Part shown: positions 26,308 through 34,317 of the stretch, piece by piece
How positions within the stretch are numbered: position 1 is the first letter of the stretch
Layout of the letters: each line of letters starts with the position of its first letter
Source: Tannerellaceae bacterium
Lineage (GTDB): Bacteria > Bacteroidota > Bacteroidia > Bacteroidales > Tannerellaceae
Reading direction: 5' to 3'
NCBI GenBank assembly: GCA_031255855.1
Contig: JAIRRS010000048.1
Span: 1-41,166, forward strand
DNA: 41,166 bases
Notes under the pieces: model-generated
Databases searched by the model: none
Seen by the model: the letters and a program-made list of their open reading frames with translations, nothing else
Told to the model about the DNA's origin: nothing
Position numbers and translations under genes: made by a program

Positions 26308-26364
26308 CTCAATAACTTACTAATTGAATAACATTGACGTATATTCCGTTAGTCAGTTATTGAG
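26308..26364. terminator. Inverted repeat between convergent genes, possible bidirectional terminator
   Basis: CTCAATAAC (26308-26316) pairs with GTTATTGAG (26356-26364), with partial extension inward (TACTAA/TTAGT). No U-tract, so termination is uncertain. Confidence 0.4.
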
Positions 26365-26375
26365 CCATTCCATTA

Positions 26376-26669
26376 TTATCGTATTACAATATCACGTATA
26401 ACTGTAGAACCGGCATACTCGTTAAGGCTTTTCACCAGTTTTTCCCGGCTCAACATTAATTCGCTACGCAGAACAGAAGAGGTGAGCGATACATAAAGGA
26501 TTTCGTTTTTAATATAAAGGTTACGCGTATACTGCTGGATAGACGAACCGAGTACTTCGCTCCACCCCCTACGAATCCGGATATCCAATATACGTTTGCG
26601 TAAATCGGGATTGTCTTGAAAAAAATCCCTTAACAACTCGCCAATGGTGTGTGCATTACTCCGTTTCAT
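26376..26669 (-). CDS. DUF721 (DciA-like) protein
   Basis: 97 residues. The pattern RSNAHTIGELLRDFFQDN, RGWSEVLGSSIQQYTRNLYI and ILYVSLTSSVLRSELMLS is the DUF721 core, with the trailing IRDIVIR. DciA relatives help load the replicative helicase; whether this short Bacteroidetes form does so is unknown. It overlaps the recF stop by 4 bases, and the pair recF-DUF721 is a usual arrangement that supports a replication or repair role. Confidence 0.88.
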   Translation of the reverse strand: MKRSNAHTIGELLRDFFQDNPDLRKRILDIRIRRGWSEVLGSSIQQYTRNLYIKNEILYVSLTSSVLRSELMLSREKLVKSLNEYAGSTVIRDIVIR

Positions 26670-27766
26670 GATTTTTCCATTGCTTGTACAGACCCTTCTT
26701 CAACCTGAAAAAGGACATAATCATGTTTCATGGCAGAGAGAATCTCATCTAAATATTTCCGATTCGTATCTGTAATAAAGATTTGCCCGAACGTATCGCC
26801 ACTTACCAATTTGATAATTTGTTCGACCCGGTTGGCATCCAGTTTGTCAAAAATATCATCCAACAACAAGATAGGAGAAGTTTGCCCTTTTTGATTCAAG
26901 AACGTAAATTGGGCAAGTTTCAAAGCCACCAGATACGTTTTATTTTGTCCTTGCGAACCCATGCGACGGATCAATGAATGATTCAATGTCATTTCCAAGT
27001 CGTCTTTATGGATTCCCGAAGAAGTATATCCTAATATATTGTCACGTTCGCGGTTCCGTAAAAGTATTTCGGACAATTCGCCATTGGACAGTTGGGAAAT
27101 ATAACGCAAACTCACTTGTTCGGAAGATTGGCAAATCGTCTGGTAATAATCATTAAAGATAGGGGTCAGCTCGTCTACCAGAAGCTGTCTCTTTTCGAAA
27201 ACAAGCGTACCATACCTCTCCATCTGCATCTCCAGGACATCAAACAATGACTTGTCGCCAGATTGTTTCTTCAGAAGAGCGTTTCGCTGTTGCAAAGCTT
27301 TGTTATACTGTATAAGGGCATGCAGGTATTGTTTGTCTTGTTGAGAGATGATTAAGTCGAGAAATCGCCTGCGTTCGTCGCTCCCGCCTTGTATCAGGCC
27401 GGCATCGGCCGGTGATACCATTACCAGGGGAAGCAAGCCGATATGTTCCGACAGCTTTTCATATTCCTTTTTATTACGTTTGAATAACTTCCGTTGCCGG
27501 CGACGAATAGCACAAAAAACCTCCTCTACCCTGCCTTCATAGTCGTACTCACCTTGCACGACACACATCTCTTCATTATTATATATAGCCTGATTGTCGG
27601 GTGTGTTGATATAACTTTTACAGAAAGAGAGGTAATATACGGCATCCAACAAGTTGGTTTTTCCCATTCCGTTATTACCGAAAAAACAATTCATTTTAGG
27701 AGAAAATGCAACCTCAGCCTGGACTATATTCTTATAATTGAGGACGGATAACTTATTTAATATCAT
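26666..27766 (-). CDS. recF: DNA replication and repair protein RecF
   Basis: 366 residues, usual size. Walker A GNNGMGKTNLLDA at 30-42, the signature-region segment GSQGQNKTYLVALKLAQ, Walker B LLLDDIFDKLD, and FITDTN for the D-loop/switch region. RecF binds gapped DNA and helps RecOR load RecA. A TAATTTTG at 27786-27793 (minus) fits a -7 element, 19 bases before the start. Confidence 0.96.
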   Translation of the reverse strand: MILNKLSVLNYKNIVQAEVAFSPKMNCFFGNNGMGKTNLLDAVYYLSFCKSYINTPDNQAIYNNEEMCVVQGEYDYEGRVEEVFCAIRRRQRKLFKRNKKEYEKLSEHIGLLPLVMVSPADAGLIQGGSDERRRFLDLIISQQDKQYLHALIQYNKALQQRNALLKKQSGDKSLFDVLEMQMERYGTLVFEKRQLLVDELTPIFNDYYQTICQSSEQVSLRYISQLSNGELSEILLRNRERDNILGYTSSGIHKDDLEMTLNHSLIRRMGSQGQNKTYLVALKLAQFTFLNQKGQTSPILLLDDIFDKLDANRVEQIIKLVSGDTFGQIFITDTNRKYLDEILSAMKHDYVLFQVEEGSVQAMEKS

Positions 27767-27900
27767 CTATGCCACATTAATGGTACAAAATTAAAAAATT
27801 AACTCCGAAGTATAGATTATATCAGTAAAAAAAACTACTTTTGCGCTTTGAATTGCAAAAGGCAATTTTTTAATGAAATTAATAAACGTATAAATATATT

Positions 27901-28590
27901 ATGACTACTAAAGGAAAGAGCAAGGACAAAGAGTTCGAGGTTGGTGAAATTGTCTCTAAGTCAGAACAATTTCTTGAAAAAAATCAAAAAAATATCATTT
28001 ATGGAATTATTGGTCTTATAGTCATAGTAGGAGCCATTTTGGGAATCAGACATGGTTATTTAGCCCCCAGGGAAAAGAAGGCTTCGGCTGCTATGTTCAG
28101 AGGTCAACAATATTTCGCGATAGATTCATTTGCACTTGCCTTGAATGGAAACGGATTGGATTATACCGGATTCGAATCTATCATTGACGAATACGGAAGC
28201 ACCAAAGCAGGAAACCTGGCAAAAGGCTATGCAGGTGTTTGCTATTTCAAACTGGGCGACAACGAAAAAGCCTTAAAAATGCTGAAATCCTTTAATGGTA
28301 ACGACCATATGATTGCCCCCGCATTGACCGGTTTGATTGGCGATTGCTATGTAAATACAGGAAACATAAAAGAAGCGGCCGGTTACTTTGAAAAGGCAGC
28401 TAAAGCGGCCGACAATGAAGTAGTCAGCCCTGTTTTCCTGAAAAAGGCAGGCCTTGCTTACGAGCACTTAAATCAATACCAAGATGCCGTGAAAGCCTAC
28501 TCGACTATCAAAGAAAAATATCATAATTCAATGGAAGCATCCGATATCGACAGATTTATCACCCGTGCTTCAGAATTGGCGAAAAAATAA
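27901..28590 (+). CDS. Tetratricopeptide membrane protein, YfgM-like
   Basis: 229 residues. A charged N-terminus is followed by one membrane helix (about 34-50, IIYGIIGLIVIVGAILGI) and then TPR repeats (AKGYAGVCYFKLGDNEKALK, GDCYVNTGNIKEAAGYFEKA, AGLAYEHLNQYQDAVKAYST). This is the layout of YfgM, the SecYEG-associated periplasmic chaperone. It is divergent from recF; TACTTTTG at 27836-27843 may be its -7 element. A terminator follows at 28615. Confidence 0.85.
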   Translation: MTTKGKSKDKEFEVGEIVSKSEQFLEKNQKNIIYGIIGLIVIVGAILGIRHGYLAPREKKASAAMFRGQQYFAIDSFALALNGNGLDYTGFESIIDEYGSTKAGNLAKGYAGVCYFKLGDNEKALKMLKSFNGNDHMIAPALTGLIGDCYVNTGNIKEAAGYFEKAAKAADNEVVSPVFLKKAGLAYEHLNQYQDAVKAYSTIKEKYHNSMEASDIDRFITRASELAKK

Positions 28591-28614
28591 TCTTATCAAC
28601 AAATATTAACCAAC

Positions 28615-28643
28615 AAAGGATGCTTTAGTCGGCATCCTTTTGT
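28615..28643 (+). terminator. Terminator after the TPR gene
   Basis: AAAGGATGC pairs with GCATCCTTT around an 8-base loop, followed by TGTTTT. It ends 19 bases before ribH. Confidence 0.75.
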
Positions 28644-28661
28644 TTTATCAAAAATAGAGCT

Positions 28662-29156
28662 ATGGCTACAGCTTATCAAAATTTATCTGATTACGATTTC
28701 AACAGTGTGCCCGACGCGTCAAACATGTGTGTAGGAATTGTAGTATCCGAATGGAATAAAAATATTACAGAAAAACTATTGGAAGGGGCTTGCAATACGT
28801 TGGAAAAGCATGGTGTAAAAACCGAAAACATCCTTGTAAAACGCGTTCCCGGCAGCTTCGAACTCATTTATGGAGCACGGAAGTTGGCCGAAAACAGGGA
28901 ATTAGACGCTGTGATAACCTTAGGATGCGTGGTGCGTGGAGATACGCCTCACTTTGATTATGTGTGTTCCGGCACGACCCAAGGCATTACAGAGCTTAAC
29001 CTAATGTATGATATTCCGTTCATTTTCGGCTTATTAACAACAGATACCATGCAACAATCGGAAGACCGCGCAGGGGGGAAACATGGAAATAAAGGAGACG
29101 AAGCCGCAATAACTGCTATAAAAATGATCGATTATTCTTGCAGTTTAAAAAATTAA
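28662..29156 (+). CDS. ribH: 6,7-dimethyl-8-ribityllumazine synthase
   Basis: 164 residues. [44 protein letters not shown] and TQGI, then [20 protein letters not shown] are the classic lumazine synthase blocks, including the active-site His in PHFDYV. It is the penultimate step of riboflavin synthesis. Its last codons contain the -33 element of the next tRNA promoter. Confidence 0.97.
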   Translation: MATAYQNLSDYDFNSVPDASNMCVGIVVSEWNKNITEKLLEGACNTLEKHGVKTENILVKRVPGSFELIYGARKLAENRELDAVITLGCVVRGDTPHFDYVCSGTTQGITELNLMYDIPFIFGLLTTDTMQQSEDRAGGKHGNKGDEAAITAIKMIDYSCSLKN

Positions 29157-29167
29157 TTCTACCTTTG
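29138..29167 (+). promoter_or_regulatory. Promoter of the tRNA-Tyr/tRNA-Gly unit
   Basis: TTG at 29138-29140, 19 bases, then TACCTTTG at 29160-29167: the full Bacteroidetes consensus. The -33 part lies inside the end of ribH. Confidence 0.8.
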
Positions 29168-29183
29168 CACACGAAAATAATGG

Positions 29184-29266
29184 GGGCAGTTACCAGAGTG
29201 GCCAAATGGGGCTGACTGTAACTCAGCTGGCTTACGCCTTCGGTGGTTCGAATCCATCACTGCCCA
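29184..29266 (+). tRNA. tRNA-Tyr (GUA)
   Basis: Acceptor GGGCAGT/ACTGCCC, anticodon loop CTGTAAC with GTA, long variable arm as in bacterial tRNA-Tyr, T loop TTCGAAT, discriminator A. CCA not encoded. Confidence 0.95.
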
Positions 29267-29274
29267 CAAAAATT

Positions 29275-29347
29275 GCGGAAGTAGCTCAGTTGATAGAGCA
29301 TTAGCCTTCCAAGCTGAGGGTCGCGGGTTTGAGCCCCGTCTTCCGCT
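29275..29347 (+). tRNA. tRNA-Gly (UCC)
   Basis: Acceptor GCGGAAG/CTTCCGC, anticodon TCC in CCTTCCAAG, T loop TTTGAGC, discriminator T as usual for Gly. It lies 8 bases after tRNA-Tyr, so they share one transcript. Confidence 0.94.
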
Positions 29348-29353
29348 CTTATG

Positions 29354-29386
29354 AAAAGGAAACAATTGAAAAATTGCTTCCTTTTT
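29354..29386 (+). terminator. Terminator of the tRNA pair
   Basis: AAAAGGAAACAATT pairs with AATTGCTTCCTTTT (one mismatch) and continues into TTCTTTTTG. Confidence 0.8.
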
Positions 29387-29505
29387 CTTTTTGTAAAATA
29401 TCTGATATTCTTTCGTATAGAATGCAAATAATGTCTATCTTCGCCCTACATTTTATCATACCTCCTTTTATGAAAAACAGTTAAACATATATTTTTTACC
29501 CGATG

Positions 29506-29521
29506 GTGTTTGCGCAAACAC
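29506..29521. promoter_or_regulatory. Perfect 16-bp palindrome upstream of the DUF1080 gene, possible operator
   Basis: GTGTTTGCGCAAACAC is gapless and centred on CG, the form of LacI/GntR-family operators. It ends 19 bases before the start at 29541, where a bound repressor would block transcription or its start. Confidence 0.5.
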
Positions 29522-29540
29522 ATTCTAATATAAACAACAT

Positions 29541-30917
29541 ATGAAAACGTATTTAAAACTATCTGTACTTTTCTTACTCTGCCTTACCGGATGCCGGACA
29601 AATGACGGGTGGCAACAATTATTCAATGGTAAAGACTTCACCGGATTCAAGCAATTAAACGGTGAAGCGCCCTTCAAAGCTGAAGACGGATGTCTTATCG
29701 GAACATCTGTTCCGAATCAACCCAACAGCTTTTTGGCTACCGAAAACAACTACGGAGATTTCATCCTCGAATTTGAAGTTTTCTGCGACCCCTCCCTTAA
29801 TTCAGGCGTCCAATTCCGTAGTGAAAGCCGCCCCGATTACCAAAATGAGCGGGTACACGGCTATCAATGCGAAATAGACCCGTCGGACAGAGCCTGGAGC
29901 GGAGGCATCTATGATGAAGCCCGCCGGGGTTGGCTGGTTACATTAACGGATTATCCAGACGGACGCGCCGCATATAAAAAGAATGACTGGAACAAATACC
30001 GCATCGAAGCCATTGGAGAAAACATACGCATCTGGCTCAATGGAGTAAACACAGCCAATTTATATGACAAGGAAACGCTTTCGGGATTTATTGCTTTCCA
30101 GGTACATGCCATCTATAGCGATGAGCAAAACGGAAAAGAAATCAAATGGCGCAACATCCGTATCAAAACAGAAAATCTGGAAGCGGAACGCATGCAAGGC
30201 TCTTTGGCTCCGGAAATAAACCGTATTCCCAATACGCTTACAGAAAAAGAAAAAACGGACGGGTGGAAACTGTTGTTCGATGGCCAGAATACAACCGGAT
30301 GGCGCGGAGCACATAAAGAAACATTCCCCGAATTTGGATGGAAAGTTGAAAACGGCGAACTGGCAGTTCTAAAATCAGATGGCAGCGAATCTACAAATGG
30401 CGGCGACATCGTTTATGGCGACGAAGATTTTTCAGCTTTCGAACTGACGCTGGAATTCAAAATCACAGAAGGAGCCAACAGTGGCATCAAATATTTTGTA
30501 ACGGAGCAAGAAAAACAGAAAGGTTCGGCATACGGTCTTGAATACCAACTATTAGACAACAATGTACATCCGGATGCCAAATTGTATACAACGTTCCCGG
30601 GCTCACGTACACTTGCCAGTTTATACGATTTGATTAAAGCAGAAAACATACGCTTCAATGGAATCGGAAACTGGAATCAGGCTGTCATAAAAGTGTATCC
30701 CAACAATCATGTGGAACATTGGCTAAACGGATTTAAAAACCTTGAATACGAACGGGGCTCCGAAGCTTTCCGCCAATTAGTGCAAGGAAGCAAGTATGCG
30801 GCCGAAGCTTACAACGAACCTATACGTTTTGGCGAAGCGCCTAAAGGACGCATCTTATTACAAGATCATGGCGACGAAGTATCTTTCCGCAGCATAAAAA
30901 TCAGGGAATTGAAATAA
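29541..30917 (+). CDS. Lipoprotein with two DUF1080 (3-keto-disaccharide hydrolase) domains
   Basis: 458 residues. Signal peptide with lipobox LTGC (Cys18), so the protein is lipid-anchored. Two tandem DUF1080 jelly-roll domains: the first starts WQQLFNGKDFTGF, the second WKLLFDGQNTTGW near 242. Each has the strand pattern GDFILEFEVF / SAFELTLEFK followed by NSGVQFRS / NSGIKYFV and a YQCEID / YGLEYQLLD strand. DUF1080 proteins cleave 3-keto-glycosides or act as carbohydrate-binding lectin-like folds. It stands alone; the 16-bp palindrome upstream suggests sugar-responsive control (inference). Confidence 0.9.
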   Translation: MKTYLKLSVLFLLCLTGCRTNDGWQQLFNGKDFTGFKQLNGEAPFKAEDGCLIGTSVPNQPNSFLATENNYGDFILEFEVFCDPSLNSGVQFRSESRPDYQNERVHGYQCEIDPSDRAWSGGIYDEARRGWLVTLTDYPDGRAAYKKNDWNKYRIEAIGENIRIWLNGVNTANLYDKETLSGFIAFQVHAIYSDEQNGKEIKWRNIRIKTENLEAERMQGSLAPEINRIPNTLTEKEKTDGWKLLFDGQNTTGWRGAHKETFPEFGWKVENGELAVLKSDGSESTNGGDIVYGDEDFSAFELTLEFKITEGANSGIKYFVTEQEKQKGSAYGLEYQLLDNNVHPDAKLYTTFPGSRTLASLYDLIKAENIRFNGIGNWNQAVIKVYPNNHVEHWLNGFKNLEYERGSEAFRQLVQGSKYAAEAYNEPIRFGEAPKGRILLQDHGDEVSFRSIKIRELK

Positions 30918-30937
30918 ACAGTCGTCATACATATATA

Positions 30938-30977
30938 ATTGAAATGCCCGAATATATATATATTCGGGCATTTCAAT
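30938..30977 (+). terminator. 40-bp perfect palindrome, terminator of the DUF1080 gene
   Basis: ATTGAAATGCCCGAATATAT and its exact complement, 20 bases after the stop and followed by TTTC. The AT-rich centre may form the loop. Confidence 0.7.
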
Positions 30978-31124
30978 TTCATCAAAATATAATATATCAC
31001 TAAAATATAAAACCATTCATTGTGAAAATGCCCATTTAAATAACAAAAATCACCAAATAATTATATTTTTTTCTGCTTTTTGAATTAATTGACTTATATC
31101 AAGTGTTTTATAATACAAGGTCTT

Positions 31125-31210
31125 TATCTTTGTCACCCGAAAACACCAAGTTTTCATAGTTAAGGTTTGAAAGTGTCGGGGCTTGTGAAAGTCTTGACAC
31201 TTTATTTTTC
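31125..31210 (+). ncRNA. Possible small RNA or attenuated leader with promoter and terminator
   Basis: TATCTTTG at 31125-31132 fits a -7 element (GTG, not TTG, stands 19 bases upstream). Just after it come a hairpin GAAAAC-accaa-GTTTTC (31139-31155) and a second hairpin AAAGTGTC (31170-31177) with GACACTTT (31196-31203), followed by ATTTTTC. The result would be a transcript of about 70 bases, ending 317 bases before the kinase gene. It could be an independent RNA or an attenuator of the two-component operon. Confidence 0.4.
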
Positions 31211-31357
31211 ATGTCCATGGATATCCGTCATTTAAATACACTCATTCGTTTCCGGTTGTCAAACAATACAGGCCAGTCGTCAAATAAATTTGGCAGGTTT
31301 GCAGAGATGCTTGATATTTGCTCTCGTTATCATCTGGCAAGGCTTCGATGTATTTAA
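31211..31357 (+). CDS. 48-residue HTH-like small protein, possibly a truncated regulator
   Basis: ATG directly after the hairpin above opens a frame MSMDIRHLNTLIRFRLSNNT, then GQSSNKFGRFAEMLDI and a stop. The order of hydrophobic residues matches the N-terminal half of the small HTH proteins of about 90 residues found in Bacteroidales, where the usual text is TG-x3-FA-x2-L-x-IS. The recognition helix is degenerate and the C-terminal half is missing. It may be a relic or a chance frame. Confidence 0.35.
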   Translation: MSMDIRHLNTLIRFRLSNNTGQSSNKFGRFAEMLDICSRYHLARLRCI

Positions 31358-31386
31358 GGCAAAAAAGATTGTTAGACATTGAATAA

Positions 31387-31414
31387 TGAGTATAGAGTAT
31401 TGAGTATAGAGTAT
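31387..31414. repeat. Tandem 14-bp direct repeat
   Basis: TGAGTATAGAGTAT occurs twice without a gap. The first copy follows TTGAATAA. Confidence 0.8.
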
Positions 31415-31527
31415 GATAAGTGGTTGAATTTCTAAAAGGTCATAAAGGTCAATTAGAAAACGAAGCCTATGCCGATGATAACCTGCTTATTAATTATATC
31501 AAAAGCGAATTAGCTTATATTTGTATA

Positions 31528-32550
31528 ATGGAAAAAAAATCTGCTAAATATTGGATATTTGTAATTTACTGGATAGTTATCGCTCTCCTGATTAGCTTTA
31601 CCTACCACGATGAAATTACTTTTATCGAGAAGCTATTAAACGCCGTCTGCTTTACTATCGGTTCCGTCCTTGTTACGTTACCATTCAGCAACAAATTATT
31701 TATCAGAACATTAAACCGTCACAAGACAATAACTTTCCTGGTCAAATTCATATTCATGAGTTTGTTCCTCACCACGATGTATACGTTACTCTCCGAACTA
31801 TTCTATTCTTTAGGCATCAGAGGCTTTCTTACATCCGAAAGGTTTAGTTGTTCCGTCCAGGGTACATTAGTCGAACAAATACTTGAAGGACTACCAGGCA
31901 CTATGACGGCCAGTTTTATGCTTTGTGGCATCTTGCTCTATTACGAATACTGGAATTTGCAAAAAGCACATTTAGAATCGCAATTGCAGGGGTTGCATGC
32001 CCAAATCAATCCCCACTTCATGTTCAATGTATTAAACTACATTCATGTATTGATGCAGAAAGATACGGAACTGGCTTCCGAATTATTGCTTAAATACTCC
32101 GAGGCTCTCAGGTATCAATTATATAGCGGGGAAAAAGAATTTGTAAAATTAAAACAAGAGGTTATTTTCCTGAAAAATTTTATCGATGTCGAAAAATTCA
32201 GGTGGAAAGATAAACTGGACGTTTCCAGCAACTGGCATATAGAAAATGGCGATATGGAAATTCCTCCGCTGATACTGGTTCCTTTCATCGAGAATGCGTT
32301 TAAGCATGTTTCGCGTTCGGCAGAAGAAAAAGGATATATCTATATAGGCTTGGAACAACATAGGGACATACTCTCCTTGAAAGTCGAAAATTCCAAATCG
32401 GATAAACCATATCCAAAGAAAAAGAAAGAAGGGGGAATCGGTTTGGGGAATGTCAAAAAACGATTGGATATCCATTATGGGGAAAAGTATTCGTTAACAA
32501 TAAAAGACATGGATACGGCCTATTTCACACAACTGATCATTCATACATGA
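31528..32550 (+). CDS. LytS-type sensor histidine kinase
   Basis: 340 residues from MEKKSAKYWIFVIYW; the frame is open further up but the extra part is not protein-like. Four membrane helices (about 8-24, 38-56, 68-90, 125-140) with short loops; no large sensor domain. The His_kinase domain has LHAQINPHFMFNVLN with H163 as phospho-acceptor, LILVPFIENAFKHV as the N box and GGIGLGNVKKRLDIHY as the G box. It is paired with the LytTR regulator 4 bases downstream. The signal is unknown. Confidence 0.93.
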   Translation: MEKKSAKYWIFVIYWIVIALLISFTYHDEITFIEKLLNAVCFTIGSVLVTLPFSNKLFIRTLNRHKTITFLVKFIFMSLFLTTMYTLLSELFYSLGIRGFLTSERFSCSVQGTLVEQILEGLPGTMTASFMLCGILLYYEYWNLQKAHLESQLQGLHAQINPHFMFNVLNYIHVLMQKDTELASELLLKYSEALRYQLYSGEKEFVKLKQEVIFLKNFIDVEKFRWKDKLDVSSNWHIENGDMEIPPLILVPFIENAFKHVSRSAEEKGYIYIGLEQHRDILSLKVENSKSDKPYPKKKKEGGIGLGNVKKRLDIHYGEKYSLTIKDMDTAYFTQLIIHT

Positions 32551-32554
32551 AACG

Positions 32555-33304
32555 ATGAGTAACGAAGAAATAAAAACAAAAAAGAATCAAGTGTTGAAGT
32601 GTCTTGTGGTAGATGATGAGTCATTTGCTGTCGAGGGCGTTGTGAACTATATCAAGAAGCTCGATTTCCTGGAATTATCGGCGACAGGTTCCTCTGCCCT
32701 CGAAGCAAATGACATACTAAGGGAAAAAGACATCGACCTTATGTTTCTTGATATCAATATGCCGGAATTAACAGGAGTCGAGTTTCTGGAGTCGCTCGAT
32801 AATCCGCCTCTTACCATTTTCACCACGGCATACTCAGAATTTGCATTAGACGGTTTCCGTTTAAACGTAGTAGACTACTTACTCAAGCCCATTGGGTTTC
32901 AACGCTTCTTTCAAGCCGCCCAAAAGGCGTTAGACCTGTATCTTTCACGCGTCAACCCAAACAGCGGGGAAACATTGGGCGCTGAAATGTACATCAAACA
33001 AGATGATTCTTTTGTAAAGATTGTATGGGAAGATATACTGTATGTCGAATCCATGCAAAATTACCTGAAACTGCATTTCAAAGATAAATCATATACCATC
33101 CATCAAACGATGACATCCCTGGAAGAGATCTTGCCGAAAGATGCCTTTTTCCGCATCCATAAATCATACCTGGTGAACATATCACATATAAATATGGTAA
33201 ATGGCGGAAGGGTTTTCGTCGGCGACATAGAATTGCCTCTTTCCAAACACAGGAAAGACGATTTATTTAATAACGTGATCTTAAAAAAATTGATGAATAA
33301 ATAA
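32555..33304 (+). CDS. LytTR-family response regulator
   Basis: 249 residues. Receiver domain: acidic pair VVDDE at 18-22, phospho-acceptor D66 in LMFLDINMPE, TTAYSEFALDGF, and K in YLLKPIGFQRF. The C-terminal LytTR DNA-binding domain begins about 145 (YIKQDDSFVKIVWEDILYVE, FFRIHKSYLVNISHI). It is activated by the kinase just upstream and lies 12 bases before the AraC gene. Confidence 0.95.
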   Translation: MSNEEIKTKKNQVLKCLVVDDESFAVEGVVNYIKKLDFLELSATGSSALEANDILREKDIDLMFLDINMPELTGVEFLESLDNPPLTIFTTAYSEFALDGFRLNVVDYLLKPIGFQRFFQAAQKALDLYLSRVNPNSGETLGAEMYIKQDDSFVKIVWEDILYVESMQNYLKLHFKDKSYTIHQTMTSLEEILPKDAFFRIHKSYLVNISHINMVNGGRVFVGDIELPLSKHRKDDLFNNVILKKLMNK

Positions 33305-33316
33305 AAACGTAGAGTC

Positions 33317-34246
33317 ATGAAAAAGAGCATTACTAATGAACTTAGTGAACTGAATAGTCTAAGTAGCCTGTTCAACGTGTATGATGATGTGCTGGGGGTT
33401 GCCGATGTTAGTTATTCATCTCTTGAAAAACATGTACAAACAGCCGGATATCATTTGCCGGTACAATCAAACAAAATCGGTATGATGTGGACAACGTCAG
33501 GGGAGTGTGTCATTCAACTGGAAGGCAGGCTGTATTCGTTGTCCGGATATAGTTTTATGTTGATACCTTCCGGTGAATCTGTTTATATTTCTTCCGTCAC
33601 TCCCGATATTAAGGCAAAAATGTTGTTCGCGGACAAAACATTCATGGACGAATGTATCATCAATAAGCAAATACTTTCGTTTTTCAATTGCCTACTGGTA
33701 AAACGAATGTTACAAACAGAGTTGGAAGCCGAAGATATTCGCATGCTAAACACCGATTTAGACTATCTGAGCGAAAAAATAAAAGACGAAAATCATTCTC
33801 ATTACAACGAAGTGGCGCCAATCAACTTTATTTCACTACTATTGGATGTTTCACACATTTTAAGCAATAAAAGGGAGCGTAAAATAGTATCATTCCAATT
33901 TTCCCGGAAAGAAGAGCTGTTCAATAAGTTCCTCGACTTGCTGCTCAACCACTATAAGGAGCAACACGAGGTGGCTTTCTATGCCGAACAGTTATTCATT
34001 ACCCCTCAATACCTCACCTTCATCATAAAAGAACTGACCGGGAAAACAACCAACAAATGGATTGACGACAGGTTAATCATAGAGGCCCGGAAATTACTGA
34101 AAACGACCCAGACAACCGTACAGCAGATTGCCGACCAACTCAATTTCTCTGACCAGTCCACCTTTGGCAAGTTCTTCAAAAAATATCACGGAGTATCACC
34201 TGCCGAATACCGTAAGCTGTACTACAATTCGTTATCCATCGCGTAA
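33317..34246 (+). CDS. AraC-family transcriptional regulator
   Basis: 309 residues. The N-terminal half is cupin-like (MWTTSGECVIQLEGRLYSL, SGYSFMLIPSGESVYI); the C-terminal double HTH runs from about 205 (HEVAFYAEQLFITPQYLTFI, QIADQLNFSDQSTFGKFFKK, YHGVSPAEYRK). It is the third gene of the kinase operon and convergent with the TonB receptor gene, so it may act on the receptor or on surface genes elsewhere (inference). Confidence 0.93.
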   Translation: MKKSITNELSELNSLSSLFNVYDDVLGVADVSYSSLEKHVQTAGYHLPVQSNKIGMMWTTSGECVIQLEGRLYSLSGYSFMLIPSGESVYISSVTPDIKAKMLFADKTFMDECIINKQILSFFNCLLVKRMLQTELEAEDIRMLNTDLDYLSEKIKDENHSHYNEVAPINFISLLLDVSHILSNKRERKIVSFQFSRKEELFNKFLDLLLNHYKEQHEVAFYAEQLFITPQYLTFIIKELTGKTTNKWIDDRLIIEARKLLKTTQTTVQQIADQLNFSDQSTFGKFFKKYHGVSPAEYRKLYYNSLSIA

Positions 34247-34253
34247 CATGGTC

Positions 34254-34301
34254 AAAAAAAAAACCAGAGGTACGTCTAACCTGATTTAGACATACCTCCG
34301 G
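34254..34301 (-). terminator. Terminator of the TonB receptor gene
   Basis: CCAGAGGTACGTCTAA (34264-34279) pairs with TTTAGACATACCTCCGG (34285-34301). On the minus strand the hairpin is followed by ten T, so it serves the receptor gene; it lacks a U-tract on the plus strand. Confidence 0.8.
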
Positions 34302-34317
34302 AAACAAGGAAAATCGG

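Larger units (their letters stand above)
30978..31527. other. Long leader region before the LytS/LytTR operon
   Basis: 550 bases with no ordinary gene. It contains a promoter-like TATCTTTG, a possible small RNA, a 48-residue HTH-like frame and a 14-bp tandem repeat, each listed separately. Confidence 0.6.

Noticed and set aside
29159..29365. Minus-strand open frame of 68 codons over the tRNA pair
   Set aside because: It is the antisense of tRNA-Tyr and tRNA-Gly, a well-known source of false proteins.
31516..31523. TATATTTG just before the kinase ATG, as a leaderless promoter
   Set aside because: No -33 element 19 bases upstream, and the -7 would end 4 bases before the start codon.
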